Source: Acinetobacter lactucae
GTDB taxonomy: Bacteria; Pseudomonadota; Gammaproteobacteria; Pseudomonadales; Moraxellaceae
Length of the DNA stretch: 52,797 nucleotides
Reading direction: 5' to 3'
Assembly: GCF_013344765.1 (NCBI RefSeq)
Contig: NZ_JABVBF010000005.1
Coordinates: forward strand, 1 to 52,797
Translations under genes and position numbers: made by a program
In this document: in pieces, positions 1 to 10,457 of the stretch
Numbering within the stretch: the first letter of the stretch is position 1
Layout: every line of letters begins with the position of its first letter
The notes under the pieces: generated by a model
Databases searched by the model: none
What the model was told of the DNA's origin: nothing
Seen by the model: only the letters and a program-made list of their open reading frames with translations

Positions 1-13
1 TACTTAAAAATCA

Positions 14-1837
14 TTAGTAGTCGAAGCTAAAGTGTTCAACTGGTAATGATGTTAGTGTGCGAGATGTCGTCACCATTGATTCTGCATGACCTTGAGCACG
101 TGGCAATAAACGGTCAAAGTAGAAATCAGCAACTTTGATTTTTGCTTTATAGAATTCAGCAGTTTCTTGGCCATTACCTGCTTCTAATTTTTCAGAAGCA
201 ACCACAGCTTGTTGAGCCCAGAAATAAGCCATCATGACGTAGCCTGAGAACATCAAGAAATCTACAGAAGCAGAAGATACGATGTCACGGTCTTTACGTG
301 CAGCAAGCATAATACGGACGGTTAAAGTATTCCACTGAGCACAAAGCTTAGTTAAGTCCCAAGCGAAACGACGTAAATACTTATTACGGGCATGTGTAGC
401 ACAGAATTTTAAGATTTCAGCAGTGTATTCACGAACTACTTTACCTTTTGAACTTAACAACACTTTACGACCAATCAAGTCGAGTGCTTGAACACCAGTT
501 GTTCCTTCATACAAGGTCGCAATACGGGCATCACGGGCGATTTGCTCCATACCCCATTCTTTAATGTAGCCATGGCCGCCGTAAACTTGCATACCGTGGT
601 TAGCAGCTTCTAAACCAAGTTCAGTTAAGAAACCTTTCAAAATTGGTGTATAGAAACCAAGTTTATCATCGTAGTCTTCAAAAGCAGCTTGATCGCCACG
701 TGTTAACGCATCTGTCATTTTGTCAGCGATTTGCGCAGCGTAGTAAATCATTGCACGACCGCCTTCAGCGATTGCTTTTTGAGTTAATAGCATACGACGT
801 ACGTCTGCATGGTGAATGATTGCATCAGCAACTTTGTCTGGATCTTTTTTACCAGAAAGCGCACGCATTGACATACGATCTTTGGCATATGGTAATGCGC
901 CTTGGAAAGATAACTCAGCGTGTGCAATACCTTGAACCGCAGTACCAATACGTGCTGTGTTCATGAAGGTAAACATTGCATGTAAGCCTTTGTTTACTTC
1001 ACCAATTAGATAACCTGTTGCATTATCAAAGTTGAGTACAGCTGTTGCAGACGCACGAATACCCATTTTGTGTTCGATTGAACCACAAGTTACCGTATTA
1101 CGTTCACCAACACCGCCATCAGCTGTAGGCATGAATTTTGGTACGATGAATAATGAGATACCGCGAGTACCAGCAGGTGCATCTGGAAGGCGTGCAAGTA
1201 CGATGTGAATAATATTTTCGGTTAAATCATGTTCACCAGCAGAAATGAAGATTTTCGTACCAGTGATTTTGTAACTACCATCTGCTTGAGGTTCAGCTTT
1301 AGTTTTTACCTGTCCTAAGTCTGTACCACATTGAGGTTCGGTTAAGCACATTGTGCCGCTCCACGTACCTTCAACAAGCTTAGGCATATATGTTTGTTTT
1401 TGCTCATCAGTACCGAATTGCAAAATAGTGTTCATACAACCAGAACTTAAACCAGGGTACATGGTAAATGACCAGTTTGCAGTACCCATCATCTCTGATT
1501 TAATCAGATTTAAAGACATTGGAAGGCCTTGACCACCAAATTCTTCTGGGTAAGAAAGACCTTGCCAACCGCCCATTACGAATTGGTCATAAGCTTCTTT
1601 AAAGCCTTTAGGAGTAGTTACTTCGCCGTTGTCAAAATGGCAACCTTCTTCATCACCAGATTGGTTAAGTGGCGACAATACGTTTTCACAATAATCTGCC
1701 GCACCTTCAAGAATCATATCAACTGTATCTGGATCTGCACTTTCACCATTTGATAAAGTTTTATAGTGAGCAGGGTAATCTAATACTTCATTCATTAAGA
1801 AGCGAATATCGTGTAGCGGGGCTTTATATGCTGGCAT
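14..1837 (-). CDS. acyl-CoA dehydrogenase, large C-terminally extended type
   Basis: A 607-residue flavoprotein that should oxidise an acyl-CoA thioester to the 2-enoyl-CoA. It is longer than the usual 380-400 residues and belongs to the branch with an extra C-terminal domain, which includes DmdC (3-methylmercaptopropionyl-CoA dehydrogenase) and long-chain fatty-acid enzymes. Seen: the FAD-contact stretch CLTEPQCGTDLG at about residues 164-175, the VYGGHGYIKEWGMEQIARD block at 418-436, and YEGTTGVQ at 443-450, whose E444 is in the position of the usual catalytic base. The last 130 residues form the extra helical domain. Substrate cannot be read from sequence. Gene runs leftward to a stop 14 bases from the window edge, so the downstream gene is not visible. 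Start is the ATG at 1837. Confidence 0.9.
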   Translation of the reverse strand: MPAYKAPLHDIRFLMNEVLDYPAHYKTLSNGESADPDTVDMILEGAADYCENVLSPLNQSGDEEGCHFDNGEVTTPKGFKEAYDQFVMGGWQGLSYPEEFGGQGLPMSLNLIKSEMMGTANWSFTMYPGLSSGCMNTILQFGTDEQKQTYMPKLVEGTWSGTMCLTEPQCGTDLGQVKTKAEPQADGSYKITGTKIFISAGEHDLTENIIHIVLARLPDAPAGTRGISLFIVPKFMPTADGGVGERNTVTCGSIEHKMGIRASATAVLNFDNATGYLIGEVNKGLHAMFTFMNTARIGTAVQGIAHAELSFQGALPYAKDRMSMRALSGKKDPDKVADAIIHHADVRRMLLTQKAIAEGGRAMIYYAAQIADKMTDALTRGDQAAFEDYDDKLGFYTPILKGFLTELGLEAANHGMQVYGGHGYIKEWGMEQIARDARIATLYEGTTGVQALDLIGRKVLLSSKGKVVREYTAEILKFCATHARNKYLRRFAWDLTKLCAQWNTLTVRIMLAARKDRDIVSSASVDFLMFSGYVMMAYFWAQQAVVASEKLEAGNGQETAEFYKAKIKVADFYFDRLLPRAQGHAESMVTTSRTLTSLPVEHFSFDY

Positions 1838-2094
1838 GGCTTTAATCCTAATTTTGAATCATTGTGGGATTATCTGAATCGATGATTTGATTATTCACTC
1901 GCATGATAAAAATACAATGTTAATCGCACCCGAAAGAAATGTCAGAAAAGCGAATTTTGTCGAAAATAAATACACCTGAAAGTACATTTTCTGCTACATT
2001 CAGGACTTATACTTTTATGTGAAAAAACAACTAATTTTCTTATTTTTAGCAAGTTTTGTTAAAAAGATAAAGCGATAAGGTTTTAAAAAAGGTT
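1838..2094. promoter_or_regulatory. divergent intergenic region, acyl-CoA dehydrogenase / lipoprotein
   Basis: An AT-rich gap of 257 bases between two genes that point away from each other, so it must hold both promoters. I see no convincing consensus promoter pair and no strong palindrome. The only repeat noticed is a weak pair of six-base arms (AATCAT and ATGATT, about 18 bases apart) near 1857-1886. Confidence 0.4.
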
Positions 2095-4455
2095 ATGCAT
2101 CTAAAATATCTCAGTTTATGTTTATTTAGTTTGGGTTTGACCGCATGTGCGCAGCATAGCCTACGTCCATCAGTGGCATCTGCTAATTTAGATCAAAAAG
2201 TCATTCAGGGTATGAATGCAATGTATGAATACCCAAGCTATGACTATCGTGGACATTTTAAAGTTAATGTTGATCCAAGTCAGTCAAAAAAAATAAATAA
2301 TGTAGAAAAAACAGTGCAGCTAGATGCTGCAGTGCAAAAAAAAGTAGATCAATATTTACGTGAACAAAAAATTAATTTGAATAAAAAACAGAAGCAGGCG
2401 CTTTATGCCGCAATTGCAAATGAGCAAGCGGATTCGGGCATTTCTGGTGAATCACGTTCAGAAAAAGTAAATGCCGTATTAATTAATTTATTAAATGATC
2501 TTCAGTTTAGTTACGACGGTTCGGTTCATTATCGTCAAAAAATGGGGTCTTTAAATCTCACGGCAAGATATGAAAAACCGACGCTTTTGGTACAGGCAAA
2601 ATTGCCAATGATGCTTGATTTGAAGGATTATAAATTTTACGTTAATTATTTCGGATTAATGCCTTATCTGGTTAATAAAGATAATCAAAATAACTTGGCG
2701 TATGTCGATTTTTCAAAATATAAAAATCTGTTTACGAATGTCGATATGAAGAAATTCGTTGAATATGCGAAAGCTTCTGGTGCAGTGTCATATCGTTTGG
2801 CTGAACCACAAAATTTACAACGTTTATCGGTTAGTGACGCTGAGCGTAAAGCTGGGATTGTAGAGAAAATTCGTTTAAAAGATACGGTTGAAGCGTTATT
2901 ACTACAATCGGAGCTCTATGGGCAGGTAAATGAAAAATATTTGCAAAAAAATGTTTTAGGATTTGATGAAGAAAAGATTGCCGAATCTATAGCAACTGAA
3001 TTAGCTGCTTCCGAAGCGAAGAAAAAAGCAGGGAGTGCTGAGGAGCAGAAATTTTCTTCTGAAGATGCGGCAGCTGTTAGTCAGCAACTTTATTCACTGA
3101 TTAATGCTCATTTCGGCAATGCTTTAGATTCTGAATATGGTGATGAAAGCCAAGAAAGTGCAGCTCAAGATGTGGCAGCCGAAGAGGAAGCTTCCGATAC
3201 GGCTCAAGCCGAAGATGTTGCTGTAGCAGATGCTGAACAAGTTGCACAGGATGAAGAAGTTGCACTGGATGAAGAAGTGGCTTCACTTACACAAGATCAG
3301 TGTGTTGAATTACAGTCTCAAAAAAGTCCAGTTGCCTTAGGCGATATTAATTACTGTCAAATTTACGGTATTGATGTGCTTGATCAGAGCGCTGTAAATA
3401 CCGAAAAAACTCAGATTAAAGCTCGTCAAGCTGCGTTGAAACAAACTTTTGCTGCTTATGATCAAAACCGGTTTATTGATGATGAGGCATTCAAAGCTCT
3501 ATGGATCAAGCATAAGGCAGAAATTGAACAAGCTTTACCAAAACAAAGAAATCCAGTTACGATTGATGTTGGACTGGATGAAAAAGGGCGTTTAGTCAAC
3601 GCAGATTACGATATTGCATATACACCAGCTGAATTTAACCATCGCTTTAATATTAAAGCAGACATGCAAATTCTCAATTATGGTAAAGCGACCCCAATTA
3701 ATCAGCAGCAACTTAAACAAGCTAAATCAGTTGCAGAGGCAAGCAAAGGTTCTTTATTTGAAAACTTCGTAAAAGGATTTAGTGAAAAACTTGGGCAGAG
3801 TGATGTTTCTGAGCATCCAGTTGGCGCACATAGCGATGTACAAGATTTAGATTCGAGTCTGGCGCTGTTGGCGAACCAAACTTATGATGCAACGCATGCT
3901 TATGAAAAAACGTATAAGGCTGTGTTTATTGCAAAATTGACTGCCGAAAAACCGTCATATATTAACTATTATTCAGTTCAACAGTTGCAAGAAATTGCCG
4001 AGGTTTACGCTTACTGGTTCTCTGAAGAGGAAACTTATAATCCTCAAGGTAAAGCTTTAGAACGTATTGAAGCATTGCAGAAAAAACATCACCTTGAACA
4101 AGAAGATCAATTTGATAATGACTTAGGTCGAGCTGTGGACCATATTGTGATCACAACAATACAAGGTGAAGCTGGACGTGAAGCATGGCAAAAACTACAG
4201 AAGCAATATAAGCAACCTGAGCAGCTTTTCTCAAAACAGTATCAATTAGAGTTTGAAAAACAAAATGGTACTTCTGATGAAGAAAAACACTTGTTGTCTG
4301 AAACGGCTGATATTTTAGGGAAAGTTTATGTCGCTGCTCGCAAACAGCAACTTACGGAAAAAACAATTCAGAATTTAAAACCTGAACATAATGAATTTAT
4401 TGATTATGAGATTTTCCGAGATGTTTATAAGCAGATGGTTACAGCTAAAAAATAA
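2095..4455 (+). CDS. large lipoprotein of unknown function with acidic middle segment
   Basis: I do not recognise a family. The protein has 786 residues. It starts with a clear lipoprotein signal peptide: a short hydrophobic stretch ending in the lipobox LTAC, so C18 should be lipidated and the protein membrane-anchored. After the signal come polar, Lys/Gln-rich stretches. Residues about 341-400 form a low-complexity segment very rich in Glu, Asp and Ala that looks disordered. The segment after it holds two cysteines (CVELQSQ and YCQIYG) that could form a disulfide. The C-terminal half looks helical and charged. Single gene: divergent from the acyl-CoA dehydrogenase and closed by a terminator shared with aroE. 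Start is the ATG placing the signal peptide at residue 1, with a weak AAAGG upstream. Confidence 0.8.
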   Translation: MHLKYLSLCLFSLGLTACAQHSLRPSVASANLDQKVIQGMNAMYEYPSYDYRGHFKVNVDPSQSKKINNVEKTVQLDAAVQKKVDQYLREQKINLNKKQKQALYAAIANEQADSGISGESRSEKVNAVLINLLNDLQFSYDGSVHYRQKMGSLNLTARYEKPTLLVQAKLPMMLDLKDYKFYVNYFGLMPYLVNKDNQNNLAYVDFSKYKNLFTNVDMKKFVEYAKASGAVSYRLAEPQNLQRLSVSDAERKAGIVEKIRLKDTVEALLLQSELYGQVNEKYLQKNVLGFDEEKIAESIATELAASEAKKKAGSAEEQKFSSEDAAAVSQQLYSLINAHFGNALDSEYGDESQESAAQDVAAEEEASDTAQAEDVAVADAEQVAQDEEVALDEEVASLTQDQCVELQSQKSPVALGDINYCQIYGIDVLDQSAVNTEKTQIKARQAALKQTFAAYDQNRFIDDEAFKALWIKHKAEIEQALPKQRNPVTIDVGLDEKGRLVNADYDIAYTPAEFNHRFNIKADMQILNYGKATPINQQQLKQAKSVAEASKGSLFENFVKGFSEKLGQSDVSEHPVGAHSDVQDLDSSLALLANQTYDATHAYEKTYKAVFIAKLTAEKPSYINYYSVQQLQEIAEVYAYWFSEEETYNPQGKALERIEALQKKHHLEQEDQFDNDLGRAVDHIVITTIQGEAGREAWQKLQKQYKQPEQLFSKQYQLEFEKQNGTSDEEKHLLSETADILGKVYVAARKQQLTEKTIQNLKPEHNEFIDYEIFRDVYKQMVTAKK

Positions 4456-4465
4456 TAGCTGAGAT

Positions 4466-4499
4466 AAAAAAAGAACCTACATATGTAGGTTCTTTTTTT
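4466..4499. terminator. bidirectional terminator between lipoprotein gene and aroE
   Basis: The arms AGAACCTACAT and ATGTAGGTTCT form a perfect palindrome, flanked by an A run on the left and a T run on the right. It can therefore stop transcription from both converging genes. Confidence 0.9.
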
Positions 4500-4502
4500 G
4501 AT

Positions 4503-5291
4503 TTATAGAAAATCTTTTAATTCTGGTTTTACGCCATTCCAGATATAGAAGGCTTCAATGGCTTGACCAACTAGCATGCCAAAACCTTCCGCATAAGGTA
4601 CATTGCGCTGTTTGGCTTGATCAAGGAAGCTAGATGGCTTGCCATAAGCCATCTCATAGGCATATTTGAACTCTAAATTTTCTGGTAGTTGTAATGCATC
4701 ACCAGACAAGCTTGCAGAAGTTGCATTAATTACAATATCAAATTTCCCTTCTAGCTCATTTAGAGAAATTGCTTGTAATTGGGCTTGCGGAACTGCTGCT
4801 TTTAAATCATCTACGAGTTGCTCTGCACGAGTAAGAGTTCGGTTTGCAATCACAATCTTTTTAGCGCCAGCCTGCACAAGCGGATAAATAACACCACGCG
4901 TTGCACCACCAGCCCCTAAAATTAAAATGGTTGTATTTTCTAGCTTCCAATCCAAAGCTTGAATGGCTGCAACTAAGCCTTGGCCATCTGTATTGTCACC
5001 ATGCAATTTGCCATTTTCCATCCATAGTGTATTTACAGCTTTAGCAATTTGAGCACGTTCAGTCAGCACATCACACAAAGCAAATGCCTGTTCTTTAAAC
5101 GGTACGGTAACGTTCATACCACTTCCACCATTTTTAAAGAAACTACGCATACTCGGTTCAAAACCATCAAGAGGCGCGAAACGTTTTTGATAGTCTAGGT
5201 CAACACCTGTTTTTTGAGCGAAAGCATGATGCAACTCAGGAGAGCGTGATTGTTCGATTGGGTTGCCAATTACTGCAAACTGTTTGGTCAT
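4503..5291 (-). CDS. aroE: shikimate dehydrogenase (NADP+)
   Basis: Reduces 3-dehydroshikimate to shikimate in aromatic amino-acid synthesis, in the cytosol. The 262-residue protein has the N-terminal substrate site with SRSPELHH near residues 15-22, NVTVPFKE at 60-67 with catalytic K66, and GDNTDG with D102 as the paired acid. These are essentially the E. coli AroE numbers (K65, D102). The dinucleotide loop is GAGGA at 126-130. The frame is open 23 codons further upstream, but the family homology begins at MTKQFAVIGNP, so the ATG at 5291 was chosen; a GGA lies about 9 bases before it. Separate from hemF, which ends in its own terminator. Confidence 0.95.
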   Translation of the reverse strand: MTKQFAVIGNPIEQSRSPELHHAFAQKTGVDLDYQKRFAPLDGFEPSMRSFFKNGGSGMNVTVPFKEQAFALCDVLTERAQIAKAVNTLWMENGKLHGDNTDGQGLVAAIQALDWKLENTTILILGAGGATRGVIYPLVQAGAKKIVIANRTLTRAEQLVDDLKAAVPQAQLQAISLNELEGKFDIVINATSASLSGDALQLPENLEFKYAYEMAYGKPSSFLDQAKQRNVPYAEGFGMLVGQAIEAFYIWNGVKPELKDFL

Positions 5292-5414
5292 TCTTATATC
5301 CAAAATTTTAAAATGGCATGAGGCAGATAAAGTCTGTACTGAATATTCAGCAGGCCTCACTATAAGCCAAATTTGAATAAGAAAAAATATTTGAATGAGG
5401 TTCGGAAAATTGAA

Positions 5415-5460
5415 AATAAAAAAGGAGATTCTCTAGGGTGGAAGCCAAAGAATCTCCAAA
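5415..5460 (-). terminator. hemF terminator
   Basis: On the minus strand the arms GGAGATTCT (5449-5457) and AGAATCTCC (5424-5432) enclose 16 bases and are followed by TTTTTT. It lies just after the hemF stop, and before aroE in the same direction, so it separates the two units. Confidence 0.8.
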
Positions 5461-5471
5461 AAAGCAAAAAA

Positions 5472-6461
<990 letters not shown>

Positions 6462-6480
6462 TCAAAACACAAAACCATAA

Positions 6481-6521
6481 AAAAAGTAAGGGATTTTTAA
6501 GAAATGTCTTAAAAATCCCTT
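6481..6521 (-). terminator. ribA terminator
   Basis: A perfect 15-base-pair stem (AAGGGATTTTTAAGA at 6488-6502 with its complement at 6507-6521) and a four-base loop, followed on the minus strand by a T run. It sits between ribA and hemF. Confidence 0.85.
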
Positions 6522-6550
6522 CCAATTATTTTTAAATTTATAATTTTGTT

Positions 6551-7153
6551 TTAGAAATCATCTTTTTGATAAAGGTGATCCATGCGTTCACGTTTAGTTT
6601 TTAAATATTGTTCATTAAAAGGATTACGTCCAACCGTTAACGGAACACGACCAACCACATTAATACCTTGATCCTTGAGTGCCTGAATTTTCAAAGGATT
6701 GTTAGTAATTAACTTAACTTCTTTTACTTTTAAGTGATCGAGCATAATGCTACACATGTCATAACGGCGCGCATCAGCTGGCAAATTTAAAAGTAAATTT
6801 GCATCTACCGTGTCATGACCTTGATCTTGTAAGGCATACGCACGAATTTTATTCGTAAGCCCAATACCACGGCCTTCTTGGCGTAAATATAAAATAACGC
6901 CTTGACCTGCTTCGTTAATGAGCTTTTGAGTTGCCTGTAATTGAGGGCCGCAGTCACATTTTAATGACGCGAAAGCATCCCCTGTTAAGCATTCTGAGTG
7001 AACACGGACTAAAACAGGGCCTGTGGGTGGATTTTCTAACCCTTTAGAAAGTGCCACATGTTCTTCACCTGATACTGGATCTTGAAACACAGAAATATTG
7101 AATTCACCAAAAGCGGTCGGGAGTTTTGATGTTGCAATGAACTCTATAGGCAC
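6551..7153 (-). CDS. ribA: GTP cyclohydrolase II
   Basis: Opens the imidazole ring of GTP to give 2,5-diamino-6-ribosylamino-4-pyrimidinone 5'-phosphate, the first step of riboflavin synthesis. The zinc ligands are visible as C55, C66 and C68 (SECLTGDA...KCDCGPQ), and the GTP-handling motif [10 protein letters not shown] follows near residue 90. At 200 residues it is the stand-alone RibA, not the RibBA fusion. The start is a GTG at 7153; I saw no better start. The Shine-Dalgarno match (AAGATGAG) is weak. I did not see a recognisable FMN riboswitch upstream. Confidence 0.93.
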   Translation of the reverse strand: MPIEFIATSKLPTAFGEFNISVFQDPVSGEEHVALSKGLENPPTGPVLVRVHSECLTGDAFASLKCDCGPQLQATQKLINEAGQGVILYLRQEGRGIGLTNKIRAYALQDQGHDTVDANLLLNLPADARRYDMCSIMLDHLKVKEVKLITNNPLKIQALKDQGINVVGRVPLTVGRNPFNEQYLKTKRERMDHLYQKDDF

Positions 7154-7456
7154 AGATTAACTCATCTTTTAACCGAAAACGGTTTAAAGTATAGCGTAAT
7201 GCTGGGAGATTGGTCGAATTGTCATAATCATTTTGAGCACTAAGGTTTTCTTTTTTGTATAAAGAAGACGATAATAGTTGATAAATAGTCAGATTATTCA
7301 GGATAATCTGCCAACCATACCCATACTGTATGAGAGACTGCTTTGCATGACCTCGTTCGCAAATGTGGCTGATTGAAGGTGACTTCATTCGATTGTATGA
7401 TCGACCCATTTTGACCCAGCTTAGGATTTGCCAGGCTTATAAAGGCTTTGCCACAT
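7154..7456. promoter_or_regulatory. divergent ribA / dxs intergenic region
   Basis: About 300 bases with promoters for both genes. On the minus strand TATACT (7188-7193) is a likely -10 for ribA, and just downstream is a near-perfect hairpin CTTTTAACCG-AAAA-CGGTTTAAAG (7166-7189) that would lie in the ribA 5' leader. On the dxs side TTGACC (7411-7416) resembles a -35 box but no -10 is well spaced. No gene or RNA is supported here. The open frame that covers part of it on the minus strand overlaps ribA and has no family features. Confidence 0.45.
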
Positions 7457-9361
7457 ATGTTGTATACCGAAATTCCAACTCAACGCCCTGTTACGCCATT
7501 GTTAGATGCAATTGATCATCCTCAACAATTACGTCAGCTCGAGCATAGCCAATTGGTTCAAGTGGCTGATGAGTTGCGTCAATATATTTTATATGCAGCA
7601 GGCCAGAGTGGTGGCCATTTCGGTGCTAACCTCGGCGTGGTTGAGCTGACGGTTGCGCTGCATTATTGCTTTAATACTCCAAATGACCGATTAGTTTGGG
7701 ATGTAGGACATCAGGCGTATCCACATAAAGTCTTGACTGGTCGCCGTGAGCAAATGACAACAATCCGTGCTAAAAACGGTTTAGCAGCATTTCCAGCTAG
7801 AGAAGAATCAGTTTTTGATACTTTTGGTGTAGGGCATTCATCAACTGCAATTTCAGCAGGTTTAGGAATGTCTTTAGCACGTCGCTATCAAAACGACCCA
7901 TGTGATGTGGTGTGTATTGTTGGTGATGGTGCAATGACAGCCGGTATGGCATTTGAAGCCATGAACGATGCTGTTGCACATGACGCTGATTTAATTGTTG
8001 TGCTTAATGACAATGACATGTCAATTTCTTGCAGTACCGGTGGTTTTGCTAAGCATTTAGCTGCAATTTGGGAAAAAGGCCATTTAGTTAATGTCGATGA
8101 ACATGGCGAGGCGTATGTACAGCCACATCCGAAATGGACGTACAACTCTCGTTTACATCAATCGGCAACAGATGCGGCCGATAATTTATTTAAAGCGATT
8201 GGTTTCGATTACTTCGGTCCTTTTGATGGACATGACGTAAATCAACTCGTTCAAGTATTTAATGCATTGAAAAAACGTAAAGGTCCACGCTTAGTCCATG
8301 TCTATACCAAAAAAGGTAAAGGCTTTACTCCGGCAGAAGCTGACCCAATTACCTATCATGCAATTGGCAAAATTAATGCAACTTCAGCAGGTAAAACGCC
8401 ACCCAAATATTCAGATGTATTTGGTCAATGGTTGTGTGACGAAGCTGCACAAGATGAACGTTTATTAGCGATTACTCCTGCCATGTGCGAAGGCTCGGGC
8501 ATGGTTAAGTTTGCTAAAGAATTTCCAAAGCGCTTCTTTGATGTTGCAATCGCTGAACAGCATGCAGTAACACTAGCAGCGGGAATGGCATGTGAAGGGT
8601 TAAAACCTGTTGTTGCAATCTATTCAACATTCTTGCAGCGTGGTTACGACCAACTTATTCATGATGTTGCATTACAAAACCTTGATGTAACTTTCGGAAT
8701 TGACCGCGCAGGCTTGGTTGGTGAAGATGGTCCAACTCATGCTGGTGCATATGATTATGCATACATGCGTACGGTCCCGAACATAGTGATCATGGCACCA
8801 AAAGATGAAAATGAATGCCGCCAAATGCTACATACTGCTTATGTCTATAATGGACCAGCGGCAGTACGTTACCCACGTGGTGCAGGGATAGGTGTTGAAA
8901 TTCAGCAAGAGTTAACTGCTATTGAATTAGGTAAGGCAGAAATCGTTGCTGAAATTAAATCTAGTTGTGATGAGCAGATTACGATTTTGGCATTTGGTAG
9001 TCGCGTTATGGTTGCCATAGAAGCTGCTGAGCAGTTTGCACAAAAACATGATGTTGGTGTGCGTGTTGTAAATATGCGTTTTGTGAAACCACTTGATGAA
9101 AAAATTATTCGTGATTTGGCTGAACATACACAATTATTTGTAACTGTTGAAGAACACGCGATTATGGGTGGTGCAGGCAGTGCAGTAAATGAGTTCATGG
9201 CAAAAGAGCAAATTGTGAAACCTATCATTAATTTAGGTCTGCCAGATTTATTCTTGCAGCAAGCTTCACATGGTCAAATGCTACAAGATTGTGGGTTAGA
9301 TGCTAAAGGTATTTTGAACTCAATTGAGCGAGCTTGGCTTAAGCTAAATCAGGTGGTTTAA
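7457..9361 (+). CDS. dxs: 1-deoxy-D-xylulose-5-phosphate synthase
   Basis: Thiamine-diphosphate enzyme that condenses pyruvate and glyceraldehyde 3-phosphate to DXP, the entry step of the MEP isoprenoid pathway. The 634-residue protein shows [18 protein letters not shown] near the N-terminus, the ThDP/Mg motif GDGAMTAG (156-163) followed by the LNDNDMSIS asparagine, and the transketolase pyrimidine domain with [16 protein letters not shown], where the glutamate should activate ThDP. A TTG three codons upstream is open, but [11 protein letters not shown] from the ATG at 7457 is the known Acinetobacter N-terminus. AAAGG lies 11 bases before the ATG. Confidence 0.96.
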   Translation: MLYTEIPTQRPVTPLLDAIDHPQQLRQLEHSQLVQVADELRQYILYAAGQSGGHFGANLGVVELTVALHYCFNTPNDRLVWDVGHQAYPHKVLTGRREQMTTIRAKNGLAAFPAREESVFDTFGVGHSSTAISAGLGMSLARRYQNDPCDVVCIVGDGAMTAGMAFEAMNDAVAHDADLIVVLNDNDMSISCSTGGFAKHLAAIWEKGHLVNVDEHGEAYVQPHPKWTYNSRLHQSATDAADNLFKAIGFDYFGPFDGHDVNQLVQVFNALKKRKGPRLVHVYTKKGKGFTPAEADPITYHAIGKINATSAGKTPPKYSDVFGQWLCDEAAQDERLLAITPAMCEGSGMVKFAKEFPKRFFDVAIAEQHAVTLAAGMACEGLKPVVAIYSTFLQRGYDQLIHDVALQNLDVTFGIDRAGLVGEDGPTHAGAYDYAYMRTVPNIVIMAPKDENECRQMLHTAYVYNGPAAVRYPRGAGIGVEIQQELTAIELGKAEIVAEIKSSCDEQITILAFGSRVMVAIEAAEQFAQKHDVGVRVVNMRFVKPLDEKIIRDLAEHTQLFVTVEEHAIMGGAGSAVNEFMAKEQIVKPIINLGLPDLFLQQASHGQMLQDCGLDAKGILNSIERAWLKLNQVV

Positions 9362-9395
9362 GCCTTTATAAAATTTTTGAAACATTTTTTCCCCT

Positions 9396-9430
9396 AAAGC
9401 GCATTCATTTGCTAAAATGTATGCGCTTTT
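9396..9430 (+). terminator. dxs terminator candidate
   Basis: Nine-base-pair stem AAAGCGCAT / ATGCGCTTT with a 16-base loop and a short T run. It lies between dxs and the suhB-like gene. The T run is short, so some read-through into the next gene is likely. Confidence 0.55.
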
Positions 9431-9481
9431 ATGCATTATTCTTTGTCAAAATCTTCAAATTTGTATTGTAGTGGGTGTTCA

Positions 9482-10312
9482 ATGGAACCTATGGTGGTTA
9501 TGGCTGCGCGTGCGGCTCAAACAGTTGGTCAAGAGCTTTTAAAAGCGCATCAAAATCGTCATAAACTCGATTTGCAAGTTGAAGAGAAAGGCATTGATGG
9601 CCCGGTAACACGTGTAGATCGTTATTTGGAACAGTTGACGATTGATACATTACGTAAAAGTTATAAAAACCATAGCTTCTTAGGTGAAGAGTTCGGTTTG
9701 CAAGAAGGCAAAGGCCATGATGCAGACTGGTGCTGGGTAATCGACCCACTTGATGGCACGCAAAACTTTATTAATGGTTTCCCTCATTTCTGTATTTCTA
9801 TTGCAGTTCAGCATAAAGGCGTTACTCAGCACGGCGTAATCTATGACCCAGTACGTGACGAATTATTCTCTGCAAGTCGCGGTCGCGGTGCGGTGATGAA
9901 CCAACGCCGTATTCGTGTAAATGTAAAAGATAGTTTAGAAAATACATTCTTGGCAGTAGGCCATCCTTACCGCGCTAAACGTGCTGGTGAGATTGTATCT
10001 TATGCAGAACAACACTTTGCTTCATTATTGGCGGTTACTCAAGCTGGCGCACAAATTCGTCGTGGTGGTTCAGCTGCCCTAGATTTAGCATATGTTGCTG
10101 CTGGTCGTTTTGATGGCTTCTTTGAGCTTGGTTTAAAACCATGGGATATCGCTGCTGGTGAGCTTATTATTAAAGAAGCAGGCGGTGTAGTGGTTGACGC
10201 ACGCGGTGGTAATGAGTCTCTTGAAAATGGTCAAGTGCTTGCAAGTTCACTTAAAATATTAAAACCTTTAATGCAAACTGTAGTTCCAGCTTGGGGTCAA
10301 GCTGCAAAATAA
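9482..10312 (+). CDS. suhB: inositol-1-monophosphatase family protein (SuhB-like)
   Basis: A Li-sensitive Mg-dependent phosphatase fold of 276 residues. Metal ligands are visible: E70 in GEEFG, and D88 and D91 in WVIDPLDGTQNF, plus the C-terminal WDIAAGELIIKEAGG block carrying the third aspartate. The family hydrolyses inositol 1-phosphate; E. coli SuhB also works with Nus factors in rRNA transcription, and whether this one does is unknown. The frame is open 17 codons further upstream, but homology begins at MEPMVVMAARAA, and a G-rich GTGGGTG precedes the ATG at 9482. It ends in a strong terminator. Confidence 0.9.
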   Translation: MEPMVVMAARAAQTVGQELLKAHQNRHKLDLQVEEKGIDGPVTRVDRYLEQLTIDTLRKSYKNHSFLGEEFGLQEGKGHDADWCWVIDPLDGTQNFINGFPHFCISIAVQHKGVTQHGVIYDPVRDELFSASRGRGAVMNQRRIRVNVKDSLENTFLAVGHPYRAKRAGEIVSYAEQHFASLLAVTQAGAQIRRGGSAALDLAYVAAGRFDGFFELGLKPWDIAAGELIIKEAGGVVVDARGGNESLENGQVLASSLKILKPLMQTVVPAWGQAAK

Positions 10313-10330
10313 TTTAATTATTTATAAATA

Positions 10331-10366
10331 AATAAAACCCTCTTTTATCAGAGGGTTTTATTTTTT
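10331..10366 (+). terminator. suhB terminator
   Basis: Stem AAAACCCTCT / AGAGGGTTTT with a six-base loop and a T-rich tail immediately after suhB. Confidence 0.9.
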
Positions 10367-10423
10367 AAGTGATTGGTAAATTTCAGTTAGTTCAATAAAT
10401 ATGAAGAAAGTTGATTAAAACAT

Positions 10424-10451
10424 ATGACTTTTAATTTCTTTCTGCTATAAT
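10424..10451 (+). promoter_or_regulatory. promoter of the RhlE-type helicase gene
   Basis: Perfect -10 TATAAT (10446-10451) with an extended TG one base upstream, and ATGACT (10424-10429) 16 bases before it as a poor -35. Transcription should begin near 10458, which gives a leader of about 260 bases before the helicase ATG. Confidence 0.7.
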
Positions 10452-10457
10452 CCGCCC

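Noticed and set aside
5292..5360. N-terminal extension of aroE by 23 residues
   Set aside because: It has no similarity to the family, and the ATG at 5291 begins the conserved core.
7104..7409. 101-residue minus-strand frame between ribA and dxs
   Set aside because: It runs into ribA out of frame, has no recognisable feature, and fills the divergent promoter gap.
7154..7456. FMN riboswitch upstream of ribA
   Set aside because: I looked for the conserved multi-stem pattern with its closing stem and did not find it. Only a simple hairpin is present.
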